A stretch of DNA of 64,000 bases from Branchinecta lynchi (GCA_023053575.1 JAKZAP010000001.1:20044533-20108532), one strand, 5' to 3'. Positions 10,621-21,838 are shown, numbered from the stretch's first letter. The notes: a model not told the origin generated them from the letters alone. A program made the numbers and translations.

Positions 10621-11715
10621 AAACCGGAAACCGAACACCGAAAGCTGCCACAGCGCTCGCAATAGTGGATTGTTCGAAGGAACACTCCACTAAAAATGCA
10701 ACAATAAAGGGGTTTGCAGAGTCCGATTCCTTCTCTTTAAAAACAAAACCATATTCATTGACGGACCAAACTTTTGGCTTTTGCCAGACAGAAGCACTAT
10801 ATACTTGCGGTAAAAAACTTAACGATATAAAGAGATCATTTCGAGTTGTAGGTGTTACCTTATATTTTACGAAGGATTTGCAGATGTTCTTTAACGCTAA
10901 CACGGTAGCCAAAAATCCACCTCCCGACTTGAATGAGCAATTCCAGCGTCTGCAGAACAAGTCCTGCCCATTCGAAATTTGTTCAATGTCCTGGATACAC
11001 TTGCTTCGAAGGGGTTTCGCGGGGCCCCTGTCATTTGAATTCTGATGGCTTTTTCATCGTCTTTAAAATTTACCGCCTTCTTTTACTCTTGTAGTCGAAG
11101 TTTGACCAACAGTCCGTGCACCGCGTGCACGTAACCTTGTATCTCGCTTTGGTTTATAAGGCATGTTCATATTATCCATTCAGACTCCGGTCGGACTTCA
11201 CTTAACAACTAACCTATAGAACAGTTGCTGCCAGTCCAGACCCTTCGCTCGAGAGATTAGTAATCATGTCTTCGCCGACGTGACGGGGTTATGAAACCTG
11301 GTTTAAATGACTAGGCTTGCCTTTGACAAGGACGAATTTACGACTGAAGCTGTGTAGTGCCAATTTTTGTTTTGTTTCTAACGACTCGGATTGTCTATGA
11401 AAATGAGCGCTGGCTCGGTGATACCAGAATAAACGACTGACATGACTTACCGAAATGCAGGGGCTGAATCCCCCCCCCCCCTTTGGCAACCCTTGACTAG
11501 GCTCTGCTTTTAATAGTTGCATTTTTGCTGATAGCATGGTATCTGTTACCACGGCGTAAAGTCGCGTTTGCAGTTATCGTGGTATCAGCTATTCAGATAC
11601 TACGGTCCGACCGTGGTAACTGGTCGTGGTATCTGAAAAGCAATCTCACTTTCATAAAATTTTGTCAGATTGGTGAGAAAGCAGTTTAGCACTAGGTGAT
11701 GTAAATCGCTATCTG
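10621..11715. other. unannotated sequence with short GTGGTA palindromes
   Basis: A 142-residue open frame at 10617-11045 has no recognisable domain and is not accepted as a gene. Repeated GTGGTAAC and GTGGTATC motifs at 11530-11640 resume at about 13245-13285, on the other side of the family A copy. The A element may therefore have inserted into a short GTGGTA-rich repeat. Confidence 0.35.
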
Positions 11716-13176
11716 TTTTTGGGATCCCAAAACGTAAGTGGAGGGATACCTATGACATCGAAAAGTTGTCCGTCTGTCCGTCCGTCCGTCTGTAAGCACG
11801 ATAACTCTCGAAGGGAATGAGATATTTTGATGATACTTGGTGTGAGAATTCGTTGGGTCGTCGGACCAGTCAAGTTCGTAGATGGGCTTTGTAGCCCTAC
11901 ATTTAGGGGTGGGAAAGGGGTTTCAAATTAAGGGGCAAACAAAATATTTTTAAACAGCTAATGTGATAGTCGATTATGGGGTAAGAAGACATGCTGAACA
12001 CGATGGTGAAAACCATTTTGTCATCGAACATGTAGTTCGCCCGGAATCCGGCCAAAACCGGAAAGTTTGTTAAAAGTAAAAGTTTTATTTTAAGTTGATT
12101 AGATGTTGAATTTAGGGGTAGGAAGACATGCTGAAGACGATGGTGAAAACCATTTTCTCGACTGACAAGTAGTTCGCCCGGAATCCGGCCCAAACCGGAA
12201 AGTTTGTTAAAATTAAAAGTTGAAGTTGAAGTTGAATAGATGTTCGATTTAGGGCAAGAAGACATGCTGAACACTTATGTGAAAACAATTTTCTATCCGG
12301 ACATGTAGTTCGCCCGGAATCCGGCCAAAACCGGAAAATTGGTAGAAGTTAAAGTTTTATTCCTCGTTGATTAGATAACCGATTTAGGGGTAAGAAGAGA
12401 TGCTGAATCCGTGTATGACAATCATATTTTACCCGGACATATAGTTCGACCGGAATCCGGCTGGAGTCGGAAAATTTGTTATAAGTTAAATTTTATTTGA
12501 AGATGATTAGATGTTCATTATTGGGGAAAGAAGATACTCTGAGTTCATTTTTGAGCTTTCTTTTTTTCGCCGGACAATTAGTTCTGGAGTTTGGCCGAAA
12601 TCGGGAAATCGGCGGTAGTGGCAGGAAGTTTTTCTCAGATGATTAGCTATTTGGCCTTAATCTGTTTCTGAATTTTAATTGTAAAAATGTTCAAGGAGTA
12701 GTGTTGGGCGATATTCGGAATTTTCGATATATCGGTATATCGATATTTTCACATTCGATATTCGATAATCGGTATCGATATTTTGGGACCATGTTTCGCT
12801 ATAGTTCACGTCTCGTTTCACCAGAATTTAAGAGCAAAATCCTCGCAAAAAAGCATATTGCATCAACTCAAATTTCGAATAAATAAGAACGGACTTACGA
12901 AGAACATATTGCTCCAAATTTGGATGAATAAATATAACTTATGGCGGATCGCTTACAATAATTTTAAATGAACAAATATTGTTTTCGGTATCGATATTTA
13001 CGTTCCGATATTCGATATCGATATTTGGTCCGATATATCGATATATCGTTATCGATATCGAATATCGCCCAGCACTATCAAGGAGTCTGGCGATGACTGG
13101 ATCTGGCTAAGACAAGACCCAGTTGTCTGGATCAGATATTGAATTTTTGGGATCCCATCGAAACCTTTGGTCTTGG
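11716..13176 (-). mobile_element. family A minisatellite element, split by a hAT MITE
   Basis: In minus orientation it starts TTTTTGGGATCCC (the 3' end), passes a (GTCC)n run at about 11775-11795 and four to five 137-bp units with GAATCCGGCCAAAACCGG, and ends GATCCCATCGAAACC followed by TTTGGTCTTG (the 5' end). A 379-bp MITE interrupts it at 12699-13077 and its target duplication TCAAGGAG is family A sequence, so the MITE is younger. Confidence 0.75.
12699..13077. mobile_element. hAT-type MITE with TCGATATATCGA-rich ends
   Basis: The termini TAGTGTTGGGCGATATTCG and CGAATATCGCCCAGCACTA are inverted repeats. The exact 8-bp duplication TCAAGGAG flanks the element (12691-12698 and 13078-13085). 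Subterminal regions are packed with CGATAT/ATATCG palindromes. It is 379 bp with no transposase. The 8-bp duplication and TAGTG..GGGCGATA-type ends support hAT. Confidence 0.88.
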
Positions 13177-13309
13177 TTCTTTTGGGATGACTTCGAAAAG
13201 TGCAATTTCAGAAATAGTCGTTTTTGACGATTAATTGCAAATCCAGTTACCGTGGTAACAGAAACCGTGGTATCAGCAAAAACACAGCTAATGAGTTATC
13301 CACGGCCTT

Positions 13310-13570
13310 GGCCTTAATCCATTTCCCAAACCCATTGACTGCTAGCAGAATTTCGGCAAAATTCAAATAACAGGTTTTACGCACTGGTAGCATGAGACGC
13401 GAACACTCGTTGGGAGCATAATGTACACGGACAATAGTGAATCGCGGCAAGTGAAAAGATAAGTGAAGTTTCGATAGCGGGTTTCAGAATTAATGAATGC
13501 TCTTACAGAAGTGGTTGCATTGGCATTGTAGATAGGTCTGGAGAGGGATGACCATCCCCACACATACGTA
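13310..13570 (+). repeat. dispersed repeat E, copy 1
   Basis: It shares CGGCAAGTGA, an AGAAGTGGTTGCATTGG block and GTAGATAGGTCTGG with related motifs, in the same order, at about 15000-15235. The match is diverged. No function is recognised. Confidence 0.4.
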
Positions 13571-13672
13571 GTTTGCACATTAACAGTTTAAGAAGGCTTG
13601 CCTGCAATTCGTTCCACCACCACCAAGCACTTCCGATAGACATGCTCCTCTCCATCTTGTACATGAAGGAAA

Positions 13673-13824
13673 CAGGCCCGTATCCAGGAATTTATTTCGG
13701 GGTGGGAGGGGGGTTGCCTTTCGGGGTTGTTGCCTGCTGGTCGGACAAAAAAGTACAAAAAACACACAGATCAGAGGGAAAAGCCTATACAAATCGTTAT
13801 TTTTGTATGTTTCATACGGCCTTG
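13673..13824 (-). mobile_element. CAAGGCCGTATCC hAT-type MITE, shortened copy
   Basis: The ends are CAGGCCCGTATCC and ATACGGCCTTG. The exact 8-bp duplication GAAGGAAA lies at 13665-13672 and 13825-13832. It carries the conserved core inverted relative to the 8.3-kb copy and lacks the long G-run end. Confidence 0.82.
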
Positions 13825-13832
13825 GAAGGAAA

Positions 13833-14990
13833 TATTAAACTGAAAATGACCCTGATTCCAAAATATTTCATCTAAGTCATCGTCTAAGCTCGTAAACGAC
13901 TACTTGTTAAAAGCACAGGTCTTCCCAGAAATTATTTTATCTTTTCGCAACAAAATAATTCAGAAACATCGTTTTCGAAAATGTCGTACTGACTGTCGTG
14001 TTAAAAAGAAAAAGTAAAAAGAAAAAAAAAAGCAAACATAGTGAGAACACAGAACACAGGTTAACGATAGTCAAAAAGATACCCAGAGTTATCACCGAAT
14101 AGGATGTACCGAAGAGAGCGCTTCTGTACGTGTTTTCTATTTAACATTTTATATACAGAGAATTTTAGGCTCTGATTCGTCTGCCGGCTCGAGAGCATGT
14201 CAGGTATTCTTCTAGAAACATTGCTGCAGTTTTGCATAACTTGCTTGAAAAAGCCCGGTCATCCCTGGTTTTAAGGTTATGCCGGTCGGAGAACTGTCTT
14301 GTTCTCCTGGCAGAAAACCGCATTTTCCATAACCAGTTTGGAGTCATCTGGAAGACACGTTGATGTTGTACCATAGTGTTGTTTTTGTGTTATTGTTTGC
14401 TTATAGTTTATGGCGAAAGCTAAACTAAAAAGTTAATAATAATAAGAATATTAACGAATAGTTTTCTGTTGCAAAACATTTGAAAAACCGAGAGCGCCGA
14501 CTCATTCACTAAGAACATATCAGTTTCCCTGTGGGTGGCCATACACACTTGAAAACGTGTCTACGTCTCACCAAATTTCGGTTTCGGTATATAAAAAATC
14601 AACTTAAATTCATCCAGTTCTGTGTACATCGTGACCGTGTAAAAAAAAAAGGCTGCGACACACATGACCAACTCGTAAATTGCTCACGACTACATATTAC
14701 GGATTATAAGGTTCTTGCACTACATATTCGTGAGTAGTGAATCATGCAGGACTGATTTCTATCAAATTTGGATTTTCAGCCAAGTCATACGACTATTCTG
14801 TGCGAACATGTTCGTTAAATTTTGTGAGCGAAAAAGAAAATGTTTAGCTGTAATTTGAACTGAAGGCAAGACAAAAGAAATCGAATTTTTCGACACCGTT
14901 CTGTTAAAGGACCCCTCGCACTATTTACTCTCAAACTTACAGTATTTTAAAACATTTGGATACTTTAAAACTAAGCTGTGCTCCCAACGG
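13833..14990. other. unannotated sequence
   Basis: No gene or recognised repeat is seen. A minus-strand frame at 14165-14374 is Arg-rich and shows no motif. Confidence 0.35.
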
Positions 14991-15235
14991 TTTTGGCTGT
15001 TTTAAGCCTTTTCCGAGACCCGTTGACTTAGAGCGAAAACAGGGAGACAACCGTAGACAACCGTCGACAGCGTGAGACACATCGAAGGTAGCAAAGCACG
15101 GCAAGTGAGAAAAGCAGCGTGGTTTTATTAGAGGGGTTAGAATGCACCGTACGAAATTGGGGCCTCCGGGTTTAGAACTATATGGAGTGATTTTGGAAGT
15201 AGGCTGCGTTGGTATTATAGGTAAGACAGGTCCTT
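14991..15235 (+). repeat. dispersed repeat E, copy 2
   Basis: The motifs CACGGCAAGTGAGAAAAG, then GGAAGTAGGCTGCGTTGG and TAGGTAAGACAGG follow the order seen at 13310-13570. A long minus-strand frame (14937-15482) crosses it without a recognisable domain. Confidence 0.4.
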
Positions 15236-15380
15236 TAAACCAATATCGAAGGTCTTTCGATGCGATCCGAAAGAGGGATCTTTGCAGGACTGCATGGTAC
15301 AGACAACGGAACTTATAGTATAACCGCATCTTAATAAACCTCTCAATCAGAGGTATGCCAAAACAGAAAATATTTTCCGA

Positions 15381-15623
15381 GGGGTTGCTCACTCTACATT
15401 TTAGTGTACAGGAAGTGCTCGGTACCGCTGTGCCTGGCCAATAACTGCAATGGTTGACACCAGCCGGCACCATAGTTGTCACGTATTAGAACATCAAAAT
15501 CAAAATAACTGAAACAAAACTGCCTAGTTTATGATCGGCACCGGCTCTGGCTCAGTTGTTTTCGGTCGCTGCTGTCCGGTGCAGGGAAAGGGTGTACATC
15601 AATGCCGAGGAAGTGGGCAATCC
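15381..15623 (-). mobile_element. CCGGTGCCGG-family short element, copy 3
   Basis: It starts GGGGTTGCTCACTCT and ends GAAGTGGGCAATCC, which are inverted repeats. It contains GGCACCGGCT and the GGGAAAGGGTGTAC block, in reverse orientation to the copies at 1.25 kb and 5.15 kb. Confidence 0.6.
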
Positions 15624-15909
15624 CACGATATTACCAGACAACCAGATTGATTCGTCAACCTCCTGTCTTTACCAGGGCGACCATTTGTTGGGCAAGAAGA
15701 TAAAGTTGAAAACAGGATTCAGCCGGTCTACATCCTCTAGCGGACTTGGCAGAGAAAAAAATAATGTTTTAATAAAATTTCCGCTTCTGACCGGACACAA
15801 GCTACTTTTCTGGTCAGAAAATAAAGTAAACAAAAACCAACATATCTCCTCACCCCTTTACTGCACCTCTAATCAGCGTCAGAAAAGAATTCTGTATCTG
15901 CCATATTCC

Positions 15910-16120
15910 CAAGGCCGTATCCAGGGGGGGGGGGGTTAGGGGGTTGACCCCCACCCCCCGCCCCGAAACATACAAAAATAACCATTTTTATAGGCTTTTC
16001 CCTCTAATCTATGTGATTTTTGTACTTTTTTGTCCGACCAGCAGACAACCCCCCCCCTCCCGAAAGGCACCCTCCCCACCCCCCCCACCCCCCCGAAATA
16101 AATTCCTGGATACGAGCCTG
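15910..16120 (+). mobile_element. CAAGGCCGTATCC hAT-type MITE with G/C runs, copy 3
   Basis: The ends CAAGGCCGTATCCAGG and CCTGGATACGAGCCTG are inverted repeats. The interior matches the 8.3-kb copy, with a G-run and C-run followed by TAGGCTTTTCCCTCT and a C-rich end. Flanking 8-mers differ, so this copy may have recombined. A truncated family A copy begins 30 bases downstream. Confidence 0.72.
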
Positions 16121-16149
16121 CTTGTCTGGCACGAAGATAGAGGTTCAGA

Positions 16150-17343
16150 CGCAAAAGTTGTCCGTCTGTCTGTCCGTCTGTCCGTCCGTCCGTCTGTGCG
16201 CACTGTAACTCCCGAAAGGAATGAGATATTTTGATGAAACTTGGTGTGAGCATTCTATGGGTCAAGAGTAAGGTCGGGTTCGTAGATGGGCACTGTAGCC
16301 CTACATTTAGGGGTGGGGGAGGGGGTTTAAAATTAAGGGACAAATTAAATATTTTTAAACAGATAATCGTTTGGTCGTTTATGGGGTAAGAAGACATGCT
16401 GAACACGATGGTGAAAATCATTTTGTCATCGGAAAAGTAGTTCGCCCGGAATCCGGCTAAAACCGGAAAGTTTGAGAAAAGTAAAAGTTTTATTTGAAGT
16501 GGATTAGATGTTTGAGTTAGGGGTAAGAAGACATGCTAAACACGATGGTGAAAACTGTTTTTTCGCCGGACAAGTAATTAGCCCGGAATCTGGCCAAAAC
16601 CGGAAAGTCTGTTAAAAGTAAAAGTCTTATTTGAAGTTGATTAGATGTTCGATTTTGGGGTAGAAAGTCATGATGAACACAGTGGTGAAGACCATTTTCT
16701 CGCCGAACAAGCAGTTCGCCTGGAATCAGGCCAAAACCGGTAAGTTTGTTAAAAGTAAAAGTTTTATTTGGAGTTGATTAGATGTTCGATTTAGGGGTAA
16801 GAAGACATGCTGAACACTAATGTGAAAACAATTTTCTACCCAGACAAGTAGTTCGCCGGAAACCGGCCAAAACCGAAAACTGTTAAAAGTTAGAGTTTTA
16901 TTTGTAGTTGATTAGATATTCGATTTATGGGTAAAGAGATGGTGAATCCGTGTATGACAATCAGTTTTTACCCGGACATAAAGTTCCACGGGAATCCGGC
17001 TGGAGCCGGAAAATTTGTTATAAGTTTAATTTTTATTTGAAGTTGATTATATGTTCAGTATTGGGGAAAGGAGATACGCTGAGTTCGTTTTTGAGCTTTC
17101 TTTTTTCGCCGGAAAAGTATTTCCGGAATTTGGCCGAAACCGGGAAAGTTTTCGTCAAAACAGAGATGACTTATAGGCGTAAACACACATGCTGATTCAA
17201 TGCCTGAACTGAGTCAATCAGATCATTAATCTGTTTTTGAATTTTAATAGTAAAAATGTTCAAGGAGTCTGGCGAAGACAAGACCCAATTGTCTGGATCA
17301 AATATTGAATTTTTGGGATCCTATCGAAACCTTTGGTCTTGTT
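16150..17343 (-). mobile_element. family A minisatellite element, 3' hairpin missing
   Basis: It starts at GCAAAAGTTGTCCGTC inside the A 3' region, so the GGGATCCC hairpin at that end is absent. It then runs through the microsatellite, the CCTACATTTAGGGGTGGGG block and six to seven 137-bp units, and ends GGATCCTATCGAAACC followed by TTTGGTCTTGTT. Confidence 0.72.
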
Positions 17344-18465
17344 TATCCAGACAAGCGGGCCTTGCAGAGATCTGGTCTTCGTCAAACACCTTAAATTTTA
17401 CTATTTAGTCAGTCGCTTTAAATAAACGTAAATGATACTGTATAGTGGTGTTTCTTTGACAAGTTACGGCCAAACGGCTGATCATCTGAGAAAACTTCAG
17501 ATACGGATTCAGCATTGTATAAGTAATAAGTAAGTAATTAAGTAAGTAATTTATTTATAACCCGCCGTTTTCAGAAAGCGGAGTAAATGAAGAAAGTAAA
17601 TAAAACACATAAACATACACAAAAAGACACTTAATTTCAATCGTCGGCCAGGAAGCAGTGTAGAAGGTCGTGCGCTGGTTGGGTTCTGTTGAACCCAATT
17701 GTATGTTAAACACCATGTCTTAAATCTTTTTTTACGAGATTCCTTCTCTTAGCTGTATTCTCCTGTCCTTCTTTTCTGGCAGGAAAACAGAGTTTCAGAT
17801 TTCAGAAGCCTAGTAGCTCTAAAACTTTGCAAAATGTACACAGTACAACACATCTGGTGACAAACCAAGAACTCGATGAGCTAACCTGCTCTGTGTTACT
17901 TTTAGACTTGCCAACTTCAAATAAACAACTTCATTAGTCGACTGAAATACAAAATTTCAGGTCTACTAAATTTTTTACTTTGGGCGAAGTTCAGTGGAAT
18001 CACTTGTCTGAAAAGAAAATTCATAAACTGGTCTTACCCCCCACGCGAACTTCTAATTGGCTTAAGAAACCACGCTGAAGTCGTTTTTTAGCTTCATTTT
18101 CTTGCAGGACAAGTAGTATGCCGGGAATCCGGTTGAAGCTGGAAATTGGATTCCGGGCGAAGTATTTGTCCAGCAGGGAAATAATTATCACATGCGGGTT
18201 TAGCATCTCTGCTATAGTCTGAATTGACTATTTCGTTAGCTTTTACAAAAGATATTTGTTGGCCCCTTAATCTGAACGCCCACCCCTAAATATAGAGCTA
18301 CGGAGCCCATCTACGAACCTATCCTTTCCCCAAAAGAATCCTCACACCAAGTTGAACAAAACAGCTCATTATCTTCGAGAGTCATCTTGCATAAAACGGA
18401 CGGACAGACGGACAACTTTGACAAAGTCACAGATATCCGTTTTGGACGTTTTGGGATCCCAAAAA
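17344..18465 (+). mobile_element. rearranged family A element with strand switch
   Basis: It begins with A-type 5' interior (TCCAGACAAGCGGGCCTTGC) directly against the 5' end of the preceding minus-strand copy. A LINE 3' end is inserted at 17521-17697. Around 18040-18145 the 137-bp unit reads in minus orientation, then switches to plus at about 18150 (AATTGGATTCCGGGCG). The element ends GGACGTTTTGGGATCCCAAA. Confidence 0.6.
17521..17697 (-). mobile_element. LINE 3' end with C-terminal codons and (TTAC)n tail
   Basis: On the minus strand a reading frame ends QPAHDLLHCFLADD then stop, followed by about 115 bases of 3' UTR with GGCGGGTTATAAATAAATTA and a TTAC-rich tail. The copy at 40980-41156 ends QPAHDVVHCFLTED in the same frame with a matching UTR. 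The shared coding end, UTR and simple-repeat tail identify a non-LTR retrotransposon, 5'-truncated. The family is not assigned. Confidence 0.65.
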
Positions 18466-18574
18466 ATAACAACAGTGCGGACCTACGTTACCATTCTGGT
18501 GGGAATCCTGCCGATCAGATAGACCATCATAAATAAATTGTAACGGTCGCAGCTATTGTGGGACGAAGATGAGA

Positions 18575-18812
18575 AATGGGAGGGGCTAATTTACGCCGTT
18601 GAGAACGAAAATAAGGCGAAAATAAGATTCAGATTTGGATTCAGCATACCTCCTTCCATCATCTTTGAAAAATGAGACAGTTTAGATTTTTGTTTTCACC
18701 TTAATTTGAACCTCTGCCCACCACCGCCGAATAATGGGCTACGGGGCCCATCTAGGACCTCAAAGTGTGCTTCGACCCAGAAGTCAACGCCATGTTTGAT
18801 ACATATATTAAA
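18575..18812 (+). mobile_element. family A fragment, left of a nested B element
   Basis: It contains GATTCAGCATACCTCC, the CCTTAATTTGAACC block, GGGCTACGGGGCCCATCTA and CGCCATGTTTGATA, which correspond to the A region just before the microsatellite. The rest of the A copy resumes at about 21175, after the family B insertion. Confidence 0.55.
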
Positions 18813-21170
18813 ACAAGAGCTACGAGCTCATATGGCACTTGTACGAGTAGGCTGTACAAGAACGACACCTCACTAATCTTTGCATGTGCCATATTTCACT
18901 ATTTTACATGTTCGTTATGCTCCGAAAAAGTTTTCGCGTCTCATGCTACAGATGCGTAAAACCGGTTATCTGGATCTGGATATTTAGTTTCACTCATTTC
19001 TGAGCAGTCCCGGCATCGTCTCGATTGTCTGTAGCAAATGCACATGACTGTTCAAACTTTCATCCCAATAAATCCATTTGTTTGATCCCTAGACATGCTA
19101 CACGATTTCCGGTACTCACTCTATCTCCACCTACCGTGGCCGAGTCTGGTTCGGAATAAAAAAAATCGACCACCTAACGCATCTTCTTTTATACCATCTA
19201 TCAAGTTTCACGCGAATCTGAGCATTTATGGAATGTTCCGGTACCCCCCCCCCCCTCCCACCAACGTTGTTGGAGCCGGTTGGGGCCCAATCTCTGAATT
19301 CCCTGTTCCTGTCCATCAAGTTTTACTGAAATTGGAGCATAGCCTATCTGCAAGTTTCCAGTACCCCCCCCCCCCCCCCCCCCCCCCCTACCTTGGCCGA
19401 ATCCGGCCCGGACGCCAAATAACAAATCTAGGCTGCATAAACTCGGCACTGTCGAATTTGCATCTCATTCGGTCCATCCGTTTGGTTTTTGTGCATGTCA
19501 AAAGTCCCCCACCCCCAATTCCCCTAATCGTGGTCGCATATGGTTCGAACGCACGTTTTACATGTCGAGGCCATCGATTCGTATCACCCATGAAGTTTCA
19601 CTCGAATCAGACCATTCGTTTGCAATTTATGGAAGTCAATTTCCATATTTCTTTTCTCTTGCTCCCCAAAAAGGCTCGGATCTAGGAACGGAAGTTTCCA
19701 AGGGTATGTTGTGTCAGGTTTTTAAGTCAAGATAATTCGGGTCGCTAATATGCCTGCAAAGTTTCGTTGTCGTTTTAGATCTGGAACTATTCTAACTCAC
19801 GACTACCGGATTTCCAGGAAACCCCCTCCAACTCCCCTCACAGAGCCCCGAAACCATCTGGCTCCGTCAATTTCATCTAGGCCTAATGCTTGTTCCATCC
19901 ATTAAGTTTCGTCCTAATCCCTCTGCTTTTAGAGTTTCTTGAGTTCCCCCCCCCCATCCCCACAGGTATCGGACCCGAACCGGACGTGACACTGAACGTC
20001 CGAGGTGATAGCTCACCAGACAAGTTTCATTCAAATCCGATCACCCGTTCAAAAGTTATGCACGCCACTAGATTCCGGACACCCCATCCACCCACTCCCC
20101 CCACGATCGTCGGGTCGGGGAAACGGCTGTTCTCAAGTCAATCTGTTTAGATCCCTGACATACCTGCCAAGTTTCATCGCCCTAGGACATCAGGAAGTAT
20201 GCCGAACTCGCGGGATCGCTAGAAATCCGGACCCCCACCCCAACTCCCCCACAGTGCCCTGATCCGGTCCGGTTATGTCAATGACGTGTCTACGACTTGT
20301 GCTTGTTTTTCCCACCAAGTTTCATCCCGATCCCTCCACTCTAAGCGTTTCTCAAAATTTCCGGCTCCCTCCTCCAACTCCCCCCAGTGTCATCGGATCC
20401 GGCCCGGATTTAAATTGAGATGTCTGAGACACGAGGTCATCCTAAATATCAACTTTCATCAAGATCCGATCACCCGTTCGCAAGCTAAAAATACCTCAAA
20501 TTTTGGCTTCACCCTCCCTCCCCTCCCCCCCCCCCAGATGGTCGAATCGGGGAATTGACGATTTCCTATTTAATCTGGTCGGGTCCCAGACATGCCTGTC
20601 AATTTCCATCATCCCAGCACATCAGGAAGCGCGGAACTCGCGGGATCACTACAAATTCGGACTTCTCCCCCCCCCCAACTCCCCCAAAGTGAGCGGATCC
20701 GTTCCGGTTATATCAGTCACGTATCTAGGACTTTTGCTTGTACTTTCCACCAAGTTTCATCCGGATCCCTCCACTCTAAGTGTTTTCCAAGATTTTTCGG
20801 TTTCCCCCTCCAACTCCCCCCAATGTCACCGGATCCGGTCTGGATTTAAAATGGAGGGTCTGAGACACGAAGTCCTTCCACATATCAAGTTTCATCAAGA
20901 TCCGATCACCCGTTCGTAAGCTAAAAATATCTCATTTTTCCTATTTTTTTCCGGATTCCCCCTCCCTCCACTCCCCTCCAGATGGTCAGATCGGGGAATC
21001 GACCATTTCTAATTTAATCTGGTCCAGTTCCTGATATGCCTGCCAAGTTTCATCGTCCTAGCTTATCTGGAAGTGCCCGAACTAGCAAAACCGGGACCGA
21101 CAGACCGACTGACGGACAGAAATTACAATCGCTATATGGCACTTGAATAAGCTCAAGTGCCATAAAAAAA
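18813..21170 (+). mobile_element. family B minisatellite element, complete copy
   Basis: The 5' end is ACAAGAGCTACGAGCTCATA followed by TGGCACTTG. The interior consists of CT/C-rich units of about 430 bp (AAGTTTCATC near 19901, 20315 and 20751) that repeat CAAGTTTCATC, GATCCGATCACCCGTTC and TCCAACTCCCCC motifs. The 3' end has GACCGACAGACCGACTGACG, then TATATGGCACTTG, a short loop, and CAAGTGCCATAAAAAA. TGGCACTTG therefore occurs near both ends and forms the 3' hairpin. There is no transposase frame. It is inserted inside a family A copy and is about 2.36 kb. Confidence 0.75.
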
Positions 21171-21174
21171 CAAA

Positions 21175-21264
21175 AAAAACGTTAACATGCGCTCAGAAGA
21201 CGGACGTACATATTGTGCGAATTATAGGTATCCGTTCAGGAATGTTTTGGGATCCCAACAAAAA
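21175..21264 (+). mobile_element. family A 3' end, right of the nested B element
   Basis: The order GCTCAGAAGACGGACG, ATTATAGGTATCCGTTC and ATGTTTTGGGATCCCAA matches the terminal 90 bases of family A and completes the fragment ending at 18812. Confidence 0.65.
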
Positions 21265-21297
21265 TATCCTGCCGGCGCAGGCAAACATCAAACAAAG

Positions 21298-21575
21298 AGC
21301 TTGTTCCACCCTACTTACCGTAGTTACTGCGCATTGCGTCAAGGCTGGAATGAATTTTCCTATTTTCAGCAAAATATCGTGCCGCGGGCTGATCGGGCCA
21401 GACACGTCACAGACATCGTAGTTACTATGCTACCTACGCTCCTGAGCGGGGCAATCAAATAGTCACTATTAGTTACTATTTCGAGAAGGTATGAACGGTC
21501 AGCGTAGTAACTTTTCATGAGGTTGGAACGAAAATAGTAACTGATGGTTACGATTGTTAGAAGGTGGAACACGCT
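21298..21575 (-). mobile_element. AGCGTGTTC inverted-repeat element, copy 2
   Basis: It matches the element at 2881-3147 in reverse orientation, including the AGTAACTATTAGTTACTATT type blocks. Its ends are AGCTTGTTCCACC and GGTGGAACACGCT. The flanks CAAAG and TAAAG fit a 5-bp target duplication with one mismatch. Confidence 0.65.
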
Positions 21576-21838
21576 TAAAGAAAACAACGCCTCCGCTCAG
21601 CCCAACACTGAAGCTGCAAACAGATATTTTCTAGGCTCAATGATTATCTTTCTTCCATATCTATAAGTGATGCAGAATATTTCGCGTATTGTCTTAATTT
21701 ATGGCGTGAGCGTACTACTTTTCATGGACTGTTAAATTATTTACTGTATTTACCTCGAGGGTCGAGACACCCTTGCTGTTGTACACAGTACTTGTATGTA
21801 TTGCACACGGAAAGTTCAAAGGGCCATGGTACAAAAAA

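Noticed and set aside
10617..11045. 142-residue plus-strand frame with ordinary composition
   Set aside because: No domain recognised, an equally long minus-strand frame overlaps it, and it starts in the tail of a family C minisatellite.
14937..15482. 181-residue minus-strand frame
   Set aside because: It crosses repeat E and part of a CCGGTGCCGG element; no recognisable domain.
15936..16421. 161-residue minus-strand frame
   Set aside because: It spans a MITE end and the start of a family A element, so it is a chance fusion of two non-coding repeats.
19095..19685. 196-residue Pro-rich plus-strand frame
   Set aside because: It lies inside a family B element, driven by C-runs and C-rich minisatellite; strongly overlapping frames occur on the other strand.
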